Origin: Akkermansia massiliensis
GTDB taxonomy: Bacteria; Verrucomicrobiota; Verrucomicrobiia; Verrucomicrobiales; Akkermansiaceae
Direction: 5' to 3'
Length of the DNA: 64,000 nt
NCBI RefSeq assembly: GCF_018847375.1
Contig: NZ_CP072036.1
Span: 806,001 to 870,000 of the forward strand
Shown: positions 48,310-56,907 of the stretch, piece after piece
Layout of the letters: every line of letters begins with the position of its first letter
How positions within the stretch are numbered: position 1 is the stretch's first letter
The notes under the pieces: model-generated
What the model was told of the DNA's origin: nothing
The model's input: the letters and a program-made list of their open reading frames with translations, nothing else
Database searches by the model: none
Made by a program: the position numbers and the translations under genes

Positions 48310-48379
48310 TTGACATTTCAGGTGCATTAAAGTGTATTGAAGTCACTACGTAGTGTACTTGCATGCGATGAGCAGTGTA
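48310..48379 (+). promoter_or_regulatory. dcw promoter with MraZ-box-like repeats
   Basis: TTGACA at 48310-48315 and TGTATT at 48333-48338 are spaced by 17 bases, a good sigma-70-type promoter. AGTGTA occurs at 48331-48336, 48352-48357 and 48374-48379, with a related GGTGCA at 48321. The spacing is close to 10 or 21 bases, and the third copy lies inside the mraZ start. A perfect palindrome CACTACGTAGTG (48344-48355) lies between. MraZ is known to repress its own operon by binding short GTG-containing direct repeats with ~10-base period, so these are candidate operators. Confidence 0.6.
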
Positions 48380-48823
48380 TCAGACAACCTTTTTGGTGCA
48401 TACACGCACAAGCTGGACCCCAAAAACCGGATTGCGATTCCGGCTGAATGGAGGCCTACCGAAGGTTGCGCCCTGCTCCTGCTATCCGGCCGCCGCCTTG
48501 AATTGCCGACCGTTAAAGCCTATACGCGGGAAAAATTCCAGCAACTCATTGACAAGATAGAAGCCACGCCCGGCTACACGGAAGCGCAGATCGACCTGTT
48601 CATCGGCAGATTATATGCCAACTGCGTGGAGGCCATCATCAACGCCCAGGGCAAACTACTGATACCCAAACAAATGTGCGAACACGCACAGCTCAGTTCC
48701 TCCGTCCGGCTCGCCGCGCGGAGAGGATATTTCGAATTATGGGAACCTTCTCTCTATGAAGAAGTCTCCCGGCGTGAAAACGCCAATATTTCCGATATCA
48801 ACCAATCCTACGGCATTCTCTGA
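48368..48823 (+). CDS. mraZ: Transcriptional regulator MraZ
   Basis: 151 aa from the ATG at 48368 (MSSVSDNLFGAYTHKLDPKNR); the frame is open to a GTG five codons upstream, but MraZ proteins begin as chosen. Two AbrB-like MraZ repeats are present: FGAYTHKLDPKNRIAIPAEWR and CVEAIINAQGKLLIPKQMCEHA. MraZ forms rings, binds the promoter of the division/cell-wall operon and normally represses it. It is the first gene of the dcw cluster, 9 bases before rsmH. Confidence 0.95.
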   Translation: MSSVSDNLFGAYTHKLDPKNRIAIPAEWRPTEGCALLLLSGRRLELPTVKAYTREKFQQLIDKIEATPGYTEAQIDLFIGRLYANCVEAIINAQGKLLIPKQMCEHAQLSSSVRLAARRGYFELWEPSLYEEVSRRENANISDINQSYGIL

Positions 48824-48832
48824 TCTCCCTTC

Positions 48833-50398
48833 ATGCCCCCAGACCCTACCATTCCGCCCACGCATCAGGCCCATCCCTACGCAACGCTTGCGCTGCGCCC
48901 GGGCTGGCTTGTTTCCGGCCTGGGCGTCGGCGCCAGAACCGGGCTGAATGCGGAGGTTACGGCTTATTCCATTGTTTTCTGGGGGCACGACGCCCTTCCG
49001 GCGCAGGACATGATCGCCTGGCAGCAGGAGAAAGCGCGCATCACCGCGGAAATGTCCCTGGCGGGACAGAAGGGCGCTTATGGCAAATTGGGCGCATTGT
49101 CCTCCAGCCTGAACCGGGCTTTTGACGGCCATGTTGAGCTTTCTTTACGCGCGGGCGCGGGTACGCATGTCCGCACGGAGGAGGCGCAGGCCCTGGCAAA
49201 TGCCCTTGCGGCGGAAACGTCCTGCCGCGTGCTGGCATGGAGCATCTGCCGCAACCATGTGCACGTGATTGCGGAGTTGACGGAGGAGAAGGGGGTGGAC
49301 GAGCTGGTCTGTTCCTGGAAGGCGCTTGCCCCCTCCATGAACTGGGAAGGCGTGTACCACACGGAAGCCCTGAAAGCTCCGGAAGCCGGAGCCAAAGTGG
49401 ACGCCCTGGTTTCCGAACTGGGGGATGACGCCGTTTCCGCCTCCGCTGACGCGGAAACGGACGGAGCCGTTTCCGGCAACGGTTTCAACCATGTTACGGT
49501 TCTGCTGCATGAGACGGTGGACATGCTGGCGGCAGGCCCCGGCAAACTGATCGTGGACTGTACGCTCGGCGGCGGCGGCCATACGGAATTTCTTCTGGAA
49601 CAGGGCGCTACCGTCTGGGGCATTGACCGCGATCCGGACGCCCGCCGCGCCGCCACGCTGAAGCTGGCCCGCTTCGGCTCCCGTTTCAAGGTGCTCGCCG
49701 GCAATTTCCAGGATGTGGAAAGCATCCTCGCCCAGCAGGGCGTTTCCCAGGTGGACGGCCTGCTGGCGGACCTCGGCGTTTCCTCCCACCAGCTTGATAC
49801 CGCCTCCCGCGGCTTTTCCTTCCGGGAAGACGGCCCGCTGGACATGCGCATGGACACCCGCGCCGCCTTTTCCGCCCGCAACCTGGTGAACGAGGCCCCG
49901 GAAGAAGAGATCGCGGACATCCTCTGGCAGTTCGGAGAGGAACGGGCTTCCCGTGCCATTGCCCGCGCCATCGTAAAGGCGCGTTCCCTGGCTCCCATCA
50001 CCACCACCGCCCAGCTCGCCCGCGTGGTGGAATCCGTCCTTCCGCGCAAGGGGCGGCAGCATCCCGGCACCCGTACGTTCCAGGCTTTGAGAATCGCCGT
50101 CAACGGGGAGCTGGACGCGCTGGACGCGCTGCTGGATTCCTCCGTGCGCCTGCTGGGCAAGGGGGGCCGCATGGCCGTTATTACCTTCCACAGCCTGGAA
50201 GACCGCAGGGTCAAGCAGTTCTTCGACCTCCGGAGCCGTCCGGAAATCGACCGTCCGGAATGGCCGGCTCCGCGCCCCAACCCGGATTACTGCTTCCGCC
50301 TGCTTTCCCGCAAGCCCGTCACTGCGGGAGAAGAAGAACTTTCAACCAACCCCCGTTCCCGCAGCGCCAAGTTGCGCGGCGTGGAAAAAATCATCTGA
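48833..50398 (+). CDS. rsmH: RsmH 16S rRNA methyltransferase with HUH/Y1-like N-terminal domain
   Basis: 521 aa, against ~310 for ordinary RsmH. The C-terminal ~300 residues (from NHVTVLLHETVDML, ~219) are canonical: DCTLGGGGHTEFLLEQG, GIDRDPDAR, LLADLGVSSHQLD, RGFSF and ITFHSLEDRRVKQF. This part N4-methylates C1402 of 16S rRNA. The first ~200 residues resemble REP-associated/IS200 Y1 transposases: LAWSICRNHVHVIAEL holds a His-hydrophobic-His pair (H142, H144), followed by WKALAPSMNWEGVYH. No stop, and no ATG in a position that would start RsmH alone; the nearest alternative start is a GTG at 49397. So a fusion is likely. Confidence 0.93.
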   Translation: MPPDPTIPPTHQAHPYATLALRPGWLVSGLGVGARTGLNAEVTAYSIVFWGHDALPAQDMIAWQQEKARITAEMSLAGQKGAYGKLGALSSSLNRAFDGHVELSLRAGAGTHVRTEEAQALANALAAETSCRVLAWSICRNHVHVIAELTEEKGVDELVCSWKALAPSMNWEGVYHTEALKAPEAGAKVDALVSELGDDAVSASADAETDGAVSGNGFNHVTVLLHETVDMLAAGPGKLIVDCTLGGGGHTEFLLEQGATVWGIDRDPDARRAATLKLARFGSRFKVLAGNFQDVESILAQQGVSQVDGLLADLGVSSHQLDTASRGFSFREDGPLDMRMDTRAAFSARNLVNEAPEEEIADILWQFGEERASRAIARAIVKARSLAPITTTAQLARVVESVLPRKGRQHPGTRTFQALRIAVNGELDALDALLDSSVRLLGKGGRMAVITFHSLEDRRVKQFFDLRSRPEIDRPEWPAPRPNPDYCFRLLSRKPVTAGEEELSTNPRSRSAKLRGVEKII

Positions 50399-50421
50399 CC
50401 CATCTCTCCTTCGCCACCGCC

Positions 50422-50766
50422 ATGAAAAGATTCAAACAGCGTTTCACCGGCCACCAGATCAGCGTGAGCATGATCATGTGGCTCATTGCCTTCGCCTCCC
50501 TCACCTGCGGGGCGGGCATCACTTATGCCGTGCTGAAAAACGACCAGATCCAGGTCGCGCGCGACATCAAGCAAATGAACGAGGAGATCGCTTCCTGCGA
50601 ACTCACGAAGGAATATTACCGTTCCAAGACTTCCTCCCTGACCAGCCGCTGGGCCATCCGCGACAGGCTGGCCCAGGACAAGTCCAACCTTCAGCCTATC
50701 GAGCCCTCAGCCGTAGAATACATTTCTTCCGAAAACGCCTCCCGCATTGCCGCGGCAGGCAATTAA
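50422..50766 (+). CDS. ftsL: FtsL-like division protein
   Basis: 114 aa from the ATG at 50422. A short basic N-terminus (MKRFKQRFTGHQISVS) precedes one transmembrane helix (MIMWLIAFASLTCGAGITYAVL) and a periplasmic coiled-coil (QIQVARDIKQMNEEIASCELTKEYYRSKTSSL). Size, topology and position between rsmH and ftsI identify it as FtsL, a small bitopic scaffold of the division machine; sequence conservation in this family is low. It ends 16 bases before the ftsI start. Confidence 0.8.
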   Translation: MKRFKQRFTGHQISVSMIMWLIAFASLTCGAGITYAVLKNDQIQVARDIKQMNEEIASCELTKEYYRSKTSSLTSRWAIRDRLAQDKSNLQPIEPSAVEYISSENASRIAAAGN

Positions 50767-50782
50767 ATGCGCCGAGCCGTTC

Positions 50783-52882
50783 ATGACCACGATCACGAAG
50801 TCCAGATTTGCCAGAAGAAGCCTCGTCCTGTGCGGCGTGGCGGGCGCTGCGGTCATCTGGCTGATGCTGACGCTGGTCAACCTCCAACTGGTTTCCCCCC
50901 GGAAAACGGGCGGAGTCCCCAGCGGCGGCATTATTGAACGGGAGGTTCTCCTGCCCCAGCGCGGCCGCATCATGGACGCCAATGAGGAGATCCTCACCAA
51001 CAACATGCAGAGTTCCGAGCTGATTGCGGACGGCTACCACCTGAACGATCCCAAGACCATCAGCTGGGCGCTTGCCTATTCCAAGGCCGTCCACTCCGCC
51101 TTCTGGGGGGAAGCCGCCACGGACAAGGAGAAAGAGAAGCTCGTTTCCGGTTTCCGCAGCAAAATCCTGGGACAGGCGGCCAGCAAGAAGGACGGCAGCA
51201 AGGAGCACAATCTGGCGAAAATCCTACTGGAAGAGCCTGAGGACGGCCCGGAAGGGGTGGACATGGCCAGGAAGAAGCTGGAAGAGCTTTATGAGCCGGA
51301 GATGGTGAAAAAATACGTGCAGGCCCATCTGGAATACGCCGCCAGCGTGATCGCCCCCTTCCTGCCGGACATGAGCGTGCAGGACATCATCAACACGGTG
51401 GAAAAGGACGGGGAGATTCCCAAGAAGCGCATCGTCATCGCCAAGAACCTGTCCGAGGAAAAAGCGGAACTGCTGCGCCAGGCCATCCAGAACGCCCGCG
51501 TGCAGGGGTTCCGGTTTGAGACTTCTTCCAAGCGCGTTTATTCCGTGCCGGAATGCATGGTGCACATTCTGGGCTACATCGCCCAGACGAAGGACAGCGG
51601 TCCGCGCCCCGTGGCCCTTTCCGGCCTTGAAAAACAGCTGGACGACCAGCTTCTGGGCCACAACGGCATCAGGGAGTACCGGAAGGACAGCCGGGGCCGC
51701 ATCATCCCCTCCGCGGATTCCCGTTTCAAGGACGCCGTGGACGGCCTGAACGTTCGCCTGACCGTGAACATGGAGTACCAGACGATCGTGGAGGAGGAAT
51801 TGGACGCCGCCATTTCCTTTTACACGGACCAGACCCACAAGCCCCGCGGCTGCATTATCGTCGTGGAGCCCAAGACCGGCAGCATTCTGGCGATGGCCAG
51901 CCGTCCCCACTATAATCTAAATACGCGCGAGGGCCTGCAGGAAGGCGCCTACCACTTCGCCGTGCAGTCCCTGTACGAACCCGGCTCCACCTTTAAAATC
52001 GTTTCCGTCACATCCGCCGTGGACAGCGGAAAGGCCACATTCGATACCATGATCAACTGCACGCCCTACATGGTGCCCGGCTCCCGCCCCGTCACGGACG
52101 CCCCCCGTTTCTACAGCGGCCTGACCGTGGCGGGCGTGCTGAAAAAGTCCAGCAACCCGGGAGCCTTCCGCATTGCGCTGAAATCGGGCTGGCCCACGTA
52201 TAAAAAGTATTTTGACCTGTACGGCTTTTCCTCCAAGACGGGCATCGACCTGCCGGGAGAAACCAACAGCCAGTGCCAGGACGGCAGCAACTTCGTCAAC
52301 TTCTCCCGCATCAGCTTCGGCTATTCCCTGATGGTCTCCCCCTTGCAGGTCGCCATGGCCTACGCCGCCATCGCGAATGACGGCGTGCGCATGCGCCCCC
52401 GGCTGGTGGACGGCATTTACGTGGACGACAAGAATTTCCAGCCCTCCCCCCCCGTGGAAGTATGCCGGGTCATGAGCGTTAAAACAGCCCGGAACCTCCG
52501 GAACGCCCTGTTCCACGTCACGGACCTGGACGGAACCGCCAAAAGGGCGCGGATTGAAGGCTACAACGTGGGGGGCAAGACCGGCACCGCCCACAAGGTG
52601 AAGCCCACGGGCGGCTATTTTGACAACCGCTATACCGTCTCCTTTGTAGGGATGCTCCCGGTGGAGGACCCGGCCTTCGTCTGCCTCATCGTCATTGACG
52701 ACCCCACCTCCAAGCACTGCCACCCCGGCGGCGGCACCGTATGCGCTCCGGTCTTCCAGAAACTGGCCACCCGCCTGGCGGCGGCCATGAACATTCCCAA
52801 GAATACCCCTTCCGCGGAGGCGGACAAAAAAGCCTCCCGCGCCCAAGCCTCTTCCTCCCCGTCCAAACCGCCGCGCAGATAA
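50783..52882 (+). CDS. ftsI: Septal peptidoglycan transpeptidase FtsI (PBP3, class B PBP)
   Basis: 699 aa from the ATG at 50783. A cytoplasmic tail and one transmembrane helix (LVLCGVAGAAVIWLMLTLVNLQL) are followed by a long non-catalytic domain with RGRIMDANEEILTNN. The transpeptidase motifs are S402-T-F-K405 in YEPGSTFKIVS, S456-S-N458 in KKSSNPGAFR, and K599-T-G in VGGKTGTAHK. The protein is about 100 residues longer than E. coli FtsI, mostly from a Lys/Glu-rich insertion around residues 110-215. It cross-links septal peptidoglycan and is the target of beta-lactams. No PASTA repeats are seen. Confidence 0.94.
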   Translation: MTTITKSRFARRSLVLCGVAGAAVIWLMLTLVNLQLVSPRKTGGVPSGGIIEREVLLPQRGRIMDANEEILTNNMQSSELIADGYHLNDPKTISWALAYSKAVHSAFWGEAATDKEKEKLVSGFRSKILGQAASKKDGSKEHNLAKILLEEPEDGPEGVDMARKKLEELYEPEMVKKYVQAHLEYAASVIAPFLPDMSVQDIINTVEKDGEIPKKRIVIAKNLSEEKAELLRQAIQNARVQGFRFETSSKRVYSVPECMVHILGYIAQTKDSGPRPVALSGLEKQLDDQLLGHNGIREYRKDSRGRIIPSADSRFKDAVDGLNVRLTVNMEYQTIVEEELDAAISFYTDQTHKPRGCIIVVEPKTGSILAMASRPHYNLNTREGLQEGAYHFAVQSLYEPGSTFKIVSVTSAVDSGKATFDTMINCTPYMVPGSRPVTDAPRFYSGLTVAGVLKKSSNPGAFRIALKSGWPTYKKYFDLYGFSSKTGIDLPGETNSQCQDGSNFVNFSRISFGYSLMVSPLQVAMAYAAIANDGVRMRPRLVDGIYVDDKNFQPSPPVEVCRVMSVKTARNLRNALFHVTDLDGTAKRARIEGYNVGGKTGTAHKVKPTGGYFDNRYTVSFVGMLPVEDPAFVCLIVIDDPTSKHCHPGGGTVCAPVFQKLATRLAAAMNIPKNTPSAEADKKASRAQASSSPSKPPRR

Positions 52883-52889
52883 TCCTATC

Positions 52890-54395
52890 ATGAAGCTACT
52901 TACCTTGCTCAAAGACCTTCCCGCCCATACGCTCACCGGCTCCCCCCAGGTGAAAATCTCCCATCTGGAATGCGACAGCCGCCGTGTTCTGCCCGGCTCC
53001 TGCTATATTGCCCTGAAGGGAACCCAGGCGGACGGCCACGAGTTCATTCCGGAAGCCATCCGCCGCGGAGCCTGCGCCGTCGTCGCGGAAATGCCCTGCA
53101 CGAAGGAAGCCAGGGACGCCGGAGTCAGCTGGGTGGAGGTGAACGATTCCCGCCTGGCCGTCAGCCTGATGGGCGCGGCCTGGAACGGCCATCCCTCCCG
53201 TCACATGACCATGATAGGCGTGACGGGGACGAACGGAAAAACTACGACGGCCTACATCGCCCATTCCCTGCTGAAGCAGTCCTGGCTGCGCGCCGGGCTG
53301 ATCGGGACCATCGCCTATGACAACGGGGAGGAAATCACCCCCTCCACCCACACCACGCCCGGCCCGCTGGAGCTGGAACACCTGCTGAAGGAGATGTTTG
53401 AAAACGGCTGCCGCGGCGTTTCCATGGAGGTATCCTCCCATGCGCTGGACCAGGAACGCGTGGCCGGCATTAATTTTAACGTGGGCATTTTCACCAACCT
53501 GACCCAGGACCACCTGGATTACCACCACACCATGGAGAATTATTTCCAGGCCAAGGCGAAGTTGTTCGAGCAGATGGCGCAGGACACCAGGGCCCGCCGC
53601 AAGCCCGTGGCCGTCATCAACATTGACGACGCCTACGGCCGCCGCCTGGCGGAAATGTTCTCCGGCCGCATGGCCGTCAAGACCTACGGTTCCGCCCTGG
53701 GCGCGGATTTCCGCATGCTGGTGCACCACGCCACGGCCAAGGGCAGCGAATACGAACTGGAATACAAGGGAAAAAGCTACCTGGTGCGCGTGCCCCTGAT
53801 CGGCAAATTCAATATGTACAACAGCCTGGCCGCGCTGGCGGCCGTCATCTGCGCCGGCATCCCGGTACGGGACGCCATCGCGAACCTCCAGAACATTCCG
53901 CAGGTTCCCGGCAGACTGCAATTGTTCACCCACCCCGGAGGCGCCCAGATCTTCATTGATTACGCCCACACGCCGGACGCCCTGGAAAACGTCTGCAGGA
54001 CGCTCAAGGAAATCTGCTCCCGCCGCCTGATTACCGTGTTCGGCTGCGGCGGTGACCGGGACAAGGGCAAGCGCCCGCTGATGGGCGCCGTGGCCGCGCG
54101 CCTGTCTGACGCCTGCATCGTCACTTCCGACAACCCCAGGAGCGAGGAGCCCCTCTCCATCATCAGCCAGATTACGGCGGGCATGCCGGAAGGCAGGTAC
54201 GCCATCATTCCGGACCGCGCCCGGGCCATCGCCACGGCCATCGAACAGGCCCGGCTGGGGGACGTCGTCCTGATTGCGGGCAAGGGCCATGAAAATTACC
54301 AGGAGCTTTCCACCGGACGCATCGATTTCAGCGACGCCAAGGAAGTGCGGCGCAACATGTTCATCAAGGAGAGGGAAGAGTTCCCGCAGGCATAA
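52890..54395 (+). CDS. murE: UDP-MurNAc-tripeptide synthetase (meso-DAP adding)
   Basis: 501 aa. MurE adds the third residue to UDP-MurNAc-L-Ala-D-Glu in the cytoplasm. The ATP loop is GVTGTNGKTTTAYIAHSLL (~110-128); the motif DNPRSEEP near residue 410 specifies meso-diaminopimelate rather than lysine. The HLECDSRRVLPGSCYIALKG N-terminal domain and GKGHENYQ end complete the family. The start is 7 bases after the ftsI stop, as part of one operon. Confidence 0.97.
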   Translation: MKLLTLLKDLPAHTLTGSPQVKISHLECDSRRVLPGSCYIALKGTQADGHEFIPEAIRRGACAVVAEMPCTKEARDAGVSWVEVNDSRLAVSLMGAAWNGHPSRHMTMIGVTGTNGKTTTAYIAHSLLKQSWLRAGLIGTIAYDNGEEITPSTHTTPGPLELEHLLKEMFENGCRGVSMEVSSHALDQERVAGINFNVGIFTNLTQDHLDYHHTMENYFQAKAKLFEQMAQDTRARRKPVAVINIDDAYGRRLAEMFSGRMAVKTYGSALGADFRMLVHHATAKGSEYELEYKGKSYLVRVPLIGKFNMYNSLAALAAVICAGIPVRDAIANLQNIPQVPGRLQLFTHPGGAQIFIDYAHTPDALENVCRTLKEICSRRLITVFGCGGDRDKGKRPLMGAVAARLSDACIVTSDNPRSEEPLSIISQITAGMPEGRYAIIPDRARAIATAIEQARLGDVVLIAGKGHENYQELSTGRIDFSDAKEVRRNMFIKEREEFPQA

Positions 54396-54413
54396 CACAT
54401 CATTTCATCTTTC

Positions 54414-55787
54414 ATGACCTCCCTCACGGCACACGGCATCTGCAACGCCATCGGCGGAAAACTGGTCAGCGGCCCCTTTGACAGGGTCGCTTCCGGAGGC
54501 GTGTGCACAGACAGCCGCGCCCTGCCGCCCCATGCCGTTTTCTTCGCGCTGGGGGGAGAAAAGTTTGACGGCAACCTGTTTGCCCCGGAGGCCTCCCGCA
54601 CCGCGGCGGCAGTCGTCGTCAGCCGCGTGGAGGAAGGGATGGACCCCTCCTGCGCCGTCATCCTGGTGGAGGATACGCTGAAAGCCCTCCAGCAGCTGGC
54701 CTCCTGGTGGCGTGCCGGGCTGACCCTCACCGCCATCGGCCTGACCGGCTCCAACGGGAAGACCTCCACCAAGGACCTGACCGCCTCCGTTCTTTCCCAG
54801 GGACTCCGGACCATCGCCACGCAGGGAAACCTGAACAACCACATCGGCGTTCCCCTCAGCATCCTCCGGGCTTCCCCGGCGGACGAGGCCGCCGTGTGGG
54901 AAATGGGCATGAACCATCCGGGAGAACTGGCCCCCCTGTGTGAAATGACGCGCCCGAAGATCGGCATCATCACCAGCATCGGCACCTCCCATATTGAATA
55001 CCTGGGTTCCCGGGAAAACATTGCCCGGGAAAAATGCACGGTAGCCCGCTGCCTGCCGGAAGACGGCTTCATGATTTTCCCGGCGGACTGCGATTATGCG
55101 GAGATGATCCGCCAGTCCACCCGCGCCGCGTGCATTGAGTGCGGCATTGACTCCGGAACCGTCCGCGCGGAAAACCCGGTCTCGACGGAGAATGGGACGC
55201 GTTTCACCCTTTCCATTCCTGATTTCTGCCGGGAGGTGGTGGAACTGCCCGTCCACGGCCGCCACATGGTGGCCAATGCGCTTCTGGCCGCCGCCGCCGG
55301 CTGGGTGGCAGGTCTTGCGAAGGAGCAGATCGTCTCCGGCCTCAACCGGGCGCAGCTCACGGGCGGCAGGCTCCACTGCACCCGGTCCAACGGCATTCTG
55401 GTGGTGGACGATACGTATAACGCCAATCCGGATTCCATGCAGGCCGCCCTGCACACCGCAGCGGAGCTTTCCTGCACCGGCAGGCGCTTTGCGGTGCTGG
55501 GCAGAATGGGGGAACTGGGAACGTTTTCCGAAGAAGGGCACGCGCTGGTGGGACGCACGGCGGAAAAGCTCCGCTTTGACTGCGTGGTCAGCGTGGGAAC
55601 GGACGCCGCCCGGATTACGGACGCCATTTCTCCGAACTCATCCACCAAAGGACTGAACTTCGGCTCCGCAGAGGAAGCCGCCGAATGGCTCCGCAGCCAC
55701 ACGGCGCCGGGAGACATCGTCCTTTTCAAGGGCAGCCGCCTTGCCCGGATGGAGCAAGTCATGAACCTCACCTTTCCGCCCCAGTAA
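54414..55787 (+). CDS. murF: UDP-MurNAc-pentapeptide synthetase MurF
   Basis: 457 aa. MurF joins D-Ala-D-Ala to UDP-MurNAc-tripeptide. The ATP loop is IGLTGSNGKTSTKDL, followed by GNLNNHIGVPLSIL (Mur-ligase family pattern), EMGMNHPGEL and the C-terminal VVDDTYNANPDSMQAAL. The N-terminal GGVCTDSRALPPHAVFFALGGEKFDG is the substrate-binding domain. It lies 18 bases after murE and 5 bases before mraY in a continuous operon; the D-Ala-D-Ala ligase that feeds it is at the window end. Confidence 0.97.
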   Translation: MTSLTAHGICNAIGGKLVSGPFDRVASGGVCTDSRALPPHAVFFALGGEKFDGNLFAPEASRTAAAVVVSRVEEGMDPSCAVILVEDTLKALQQLASWWRAGLTLTAIGLTGSNGKTSTKDLTASVLSQGLRTIATQGNLNNHIGVPLSILRASPADEAAVWEMGMNHPGELAPLCEMTRPKIGIITSIGTSHIEYLGSRENIAREKCTVARCLPEDGFMIFPADCDYAEMIRQSTRAACIECGIDSGTVRAENPVSTENGTRFTLSIPDFCREVVELPVHGRHMVANALLAAAAGWVAGLAKEQIVSGLNRAQLTGGRLHCTRSNGILVVDDTYNANPDSMQAALHTAAELSCTGRRFAVLGRMGELGTFSEEGHALVGRTAEKLRFDCVVSVGTDAARITDAISPNSSTKGLNFGSAEEAAEWLRSHTAPGDIVLFKGSRLARMEQVMNLTFPPQ

Positions 55788-55792
55788 ATTTT

Positions 55793-56896
55793 ATGCATTC
55801 CTTCATTGAACAGCTCAGCCCCGCGGGGGCGCTTGCAGAACCGGCAGGGAGAGCCCTGCTGGCCTGCCTCATCTCCTTTGTCCTGACGATGATGTTCGCC
55901 CCGCGGGTAATCCGCGCGCTGATTTCCCTGAAAATCGGCCAGCCCATCAGGACCGCGGAGGAAGTGCACAAGCTGGCGGAACTCCACGGAGCCAAGGCGG
56001 GAACTCCCACCATGGGCGGCGTGCTGATCGTAGGCTCCATGACGGCGGCTACCCTGCTGTGCGCCAGAATGAACAATCCCTTCATCATCTCCTGCCTGTT
56101 CGTCACCCTGGCGCTGGGACTGCTGGGCTTCCGGGACGACTACCTGAAGGTGGCCAAGAAAACCTCGGACGGCATTTCCGCGCGTAAAAAACTCTTCATC
56201 CAGTTCCTGGCCGGGCTGGCGGGCGTCACGTTCCTGTACCTGTACCCGGAAGGCAGCCCCCGCGTGGAACTGCATGACTACGTTTCCTCCCTGTTCATTC
56301 CGTTCTACGGCCAGGTGAACCTGCCGTGGTACGTTTACATTCCCTTCGGCGTCGTGGTGGTCATGTCCGCCTCCAATGCGGTGAACCTGACGGACGGACT
56401 GGACGGCCTCGCCTCCGGCTGCTCCGTCACCACGGGCATCTCCTACGCCATCATTGCCGCCATTTGCGGGAACTGGCTGATGGCGGATTCCCTGGACATC
56501 CCCTTCCACCCCGGCGCAGGGGAAATCAGCGTTTTCATGATGGCCCTGGTGGGCGCCTGCCTGGGTTTCCTGTGGCACAACTGCTACCCGGCCAGGGTCT
56601 TCATGGGGGATACCGGCTCCCTGGCCCTGGGCGGAGCATTCGGCATGGCCGCCGTCTGCACGGCGCAGGAGCTTCTTTTCATCGTCATCGGGGGCGTTTT
56701 CGTCATGGAGGCCACATCCGTCGTTCTCCAGGTAGGCAGCTTCAAGCTGCGCCACGGCAAACGCATCTTCGCCATGGCTCCCATCCACCACCATTTTGAA
56801 CTCAAGGGATGGAAGGAAACCCAGGTGATTGCCCGCTTCTGGATGATCAGCCTCCTGCTGGCGTTCCTGGGCCTTTTCCTGATCACCACCGCCTGA
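55793..56896 (+). CDS. mraY: Phospho-MurNAc-pentapeptide translocase MraY
   Basis: 367 aa from the ATG at 55793, with about 10 transmembrane helices. It moves phospho-MurNAc-pentapeptide onto undecaprenyl phosphate to form lipid I. Conserved cytoplasmic loops are present: KAGTPTMGGVLIV, FRDDYLKV (aspartates), SNAVNLTDGLDGLASG and MAPIHHHFELKGWKE (HHH). GFLWHNCYPARVFMGDTGSLALG is typical too. It follows murF by 5 bases. Confidence 0.97.
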   Translation: MHSFIEQLSPAGALAEPAGRALLACLISFVLTMMFAPRVIRALISLKIGQPIRTAEEVHKLAELHGAKAGTPTMGGVLIVGSMTAATLLCARMNNPFIISCLFVTLALGLLGFRDDYLKVAKKTSDGISARKKLFIQFLAGLAGVTFLYLYPEGSPRVELHDYVSSLFIPFYGQVNLPWYVYIPFGVVVVMSASNAVNLTDGLDGLASGCSVTTGISYAIIAAICGNWLMADSLDIPFHPGAGEISVFMMALVGACLGFLWHNCYPARVFMGDTGSLALGGAFGMAAVCTAQELLFIVIGGVFVMEATSVVLQVGSFKLRHGKRIFAMAPIHHHFELKGWKETQVIARFWMISLLLAFLGLFLITTA

Positions 56897-56907
56897 CAAC
56901 CACGAAC

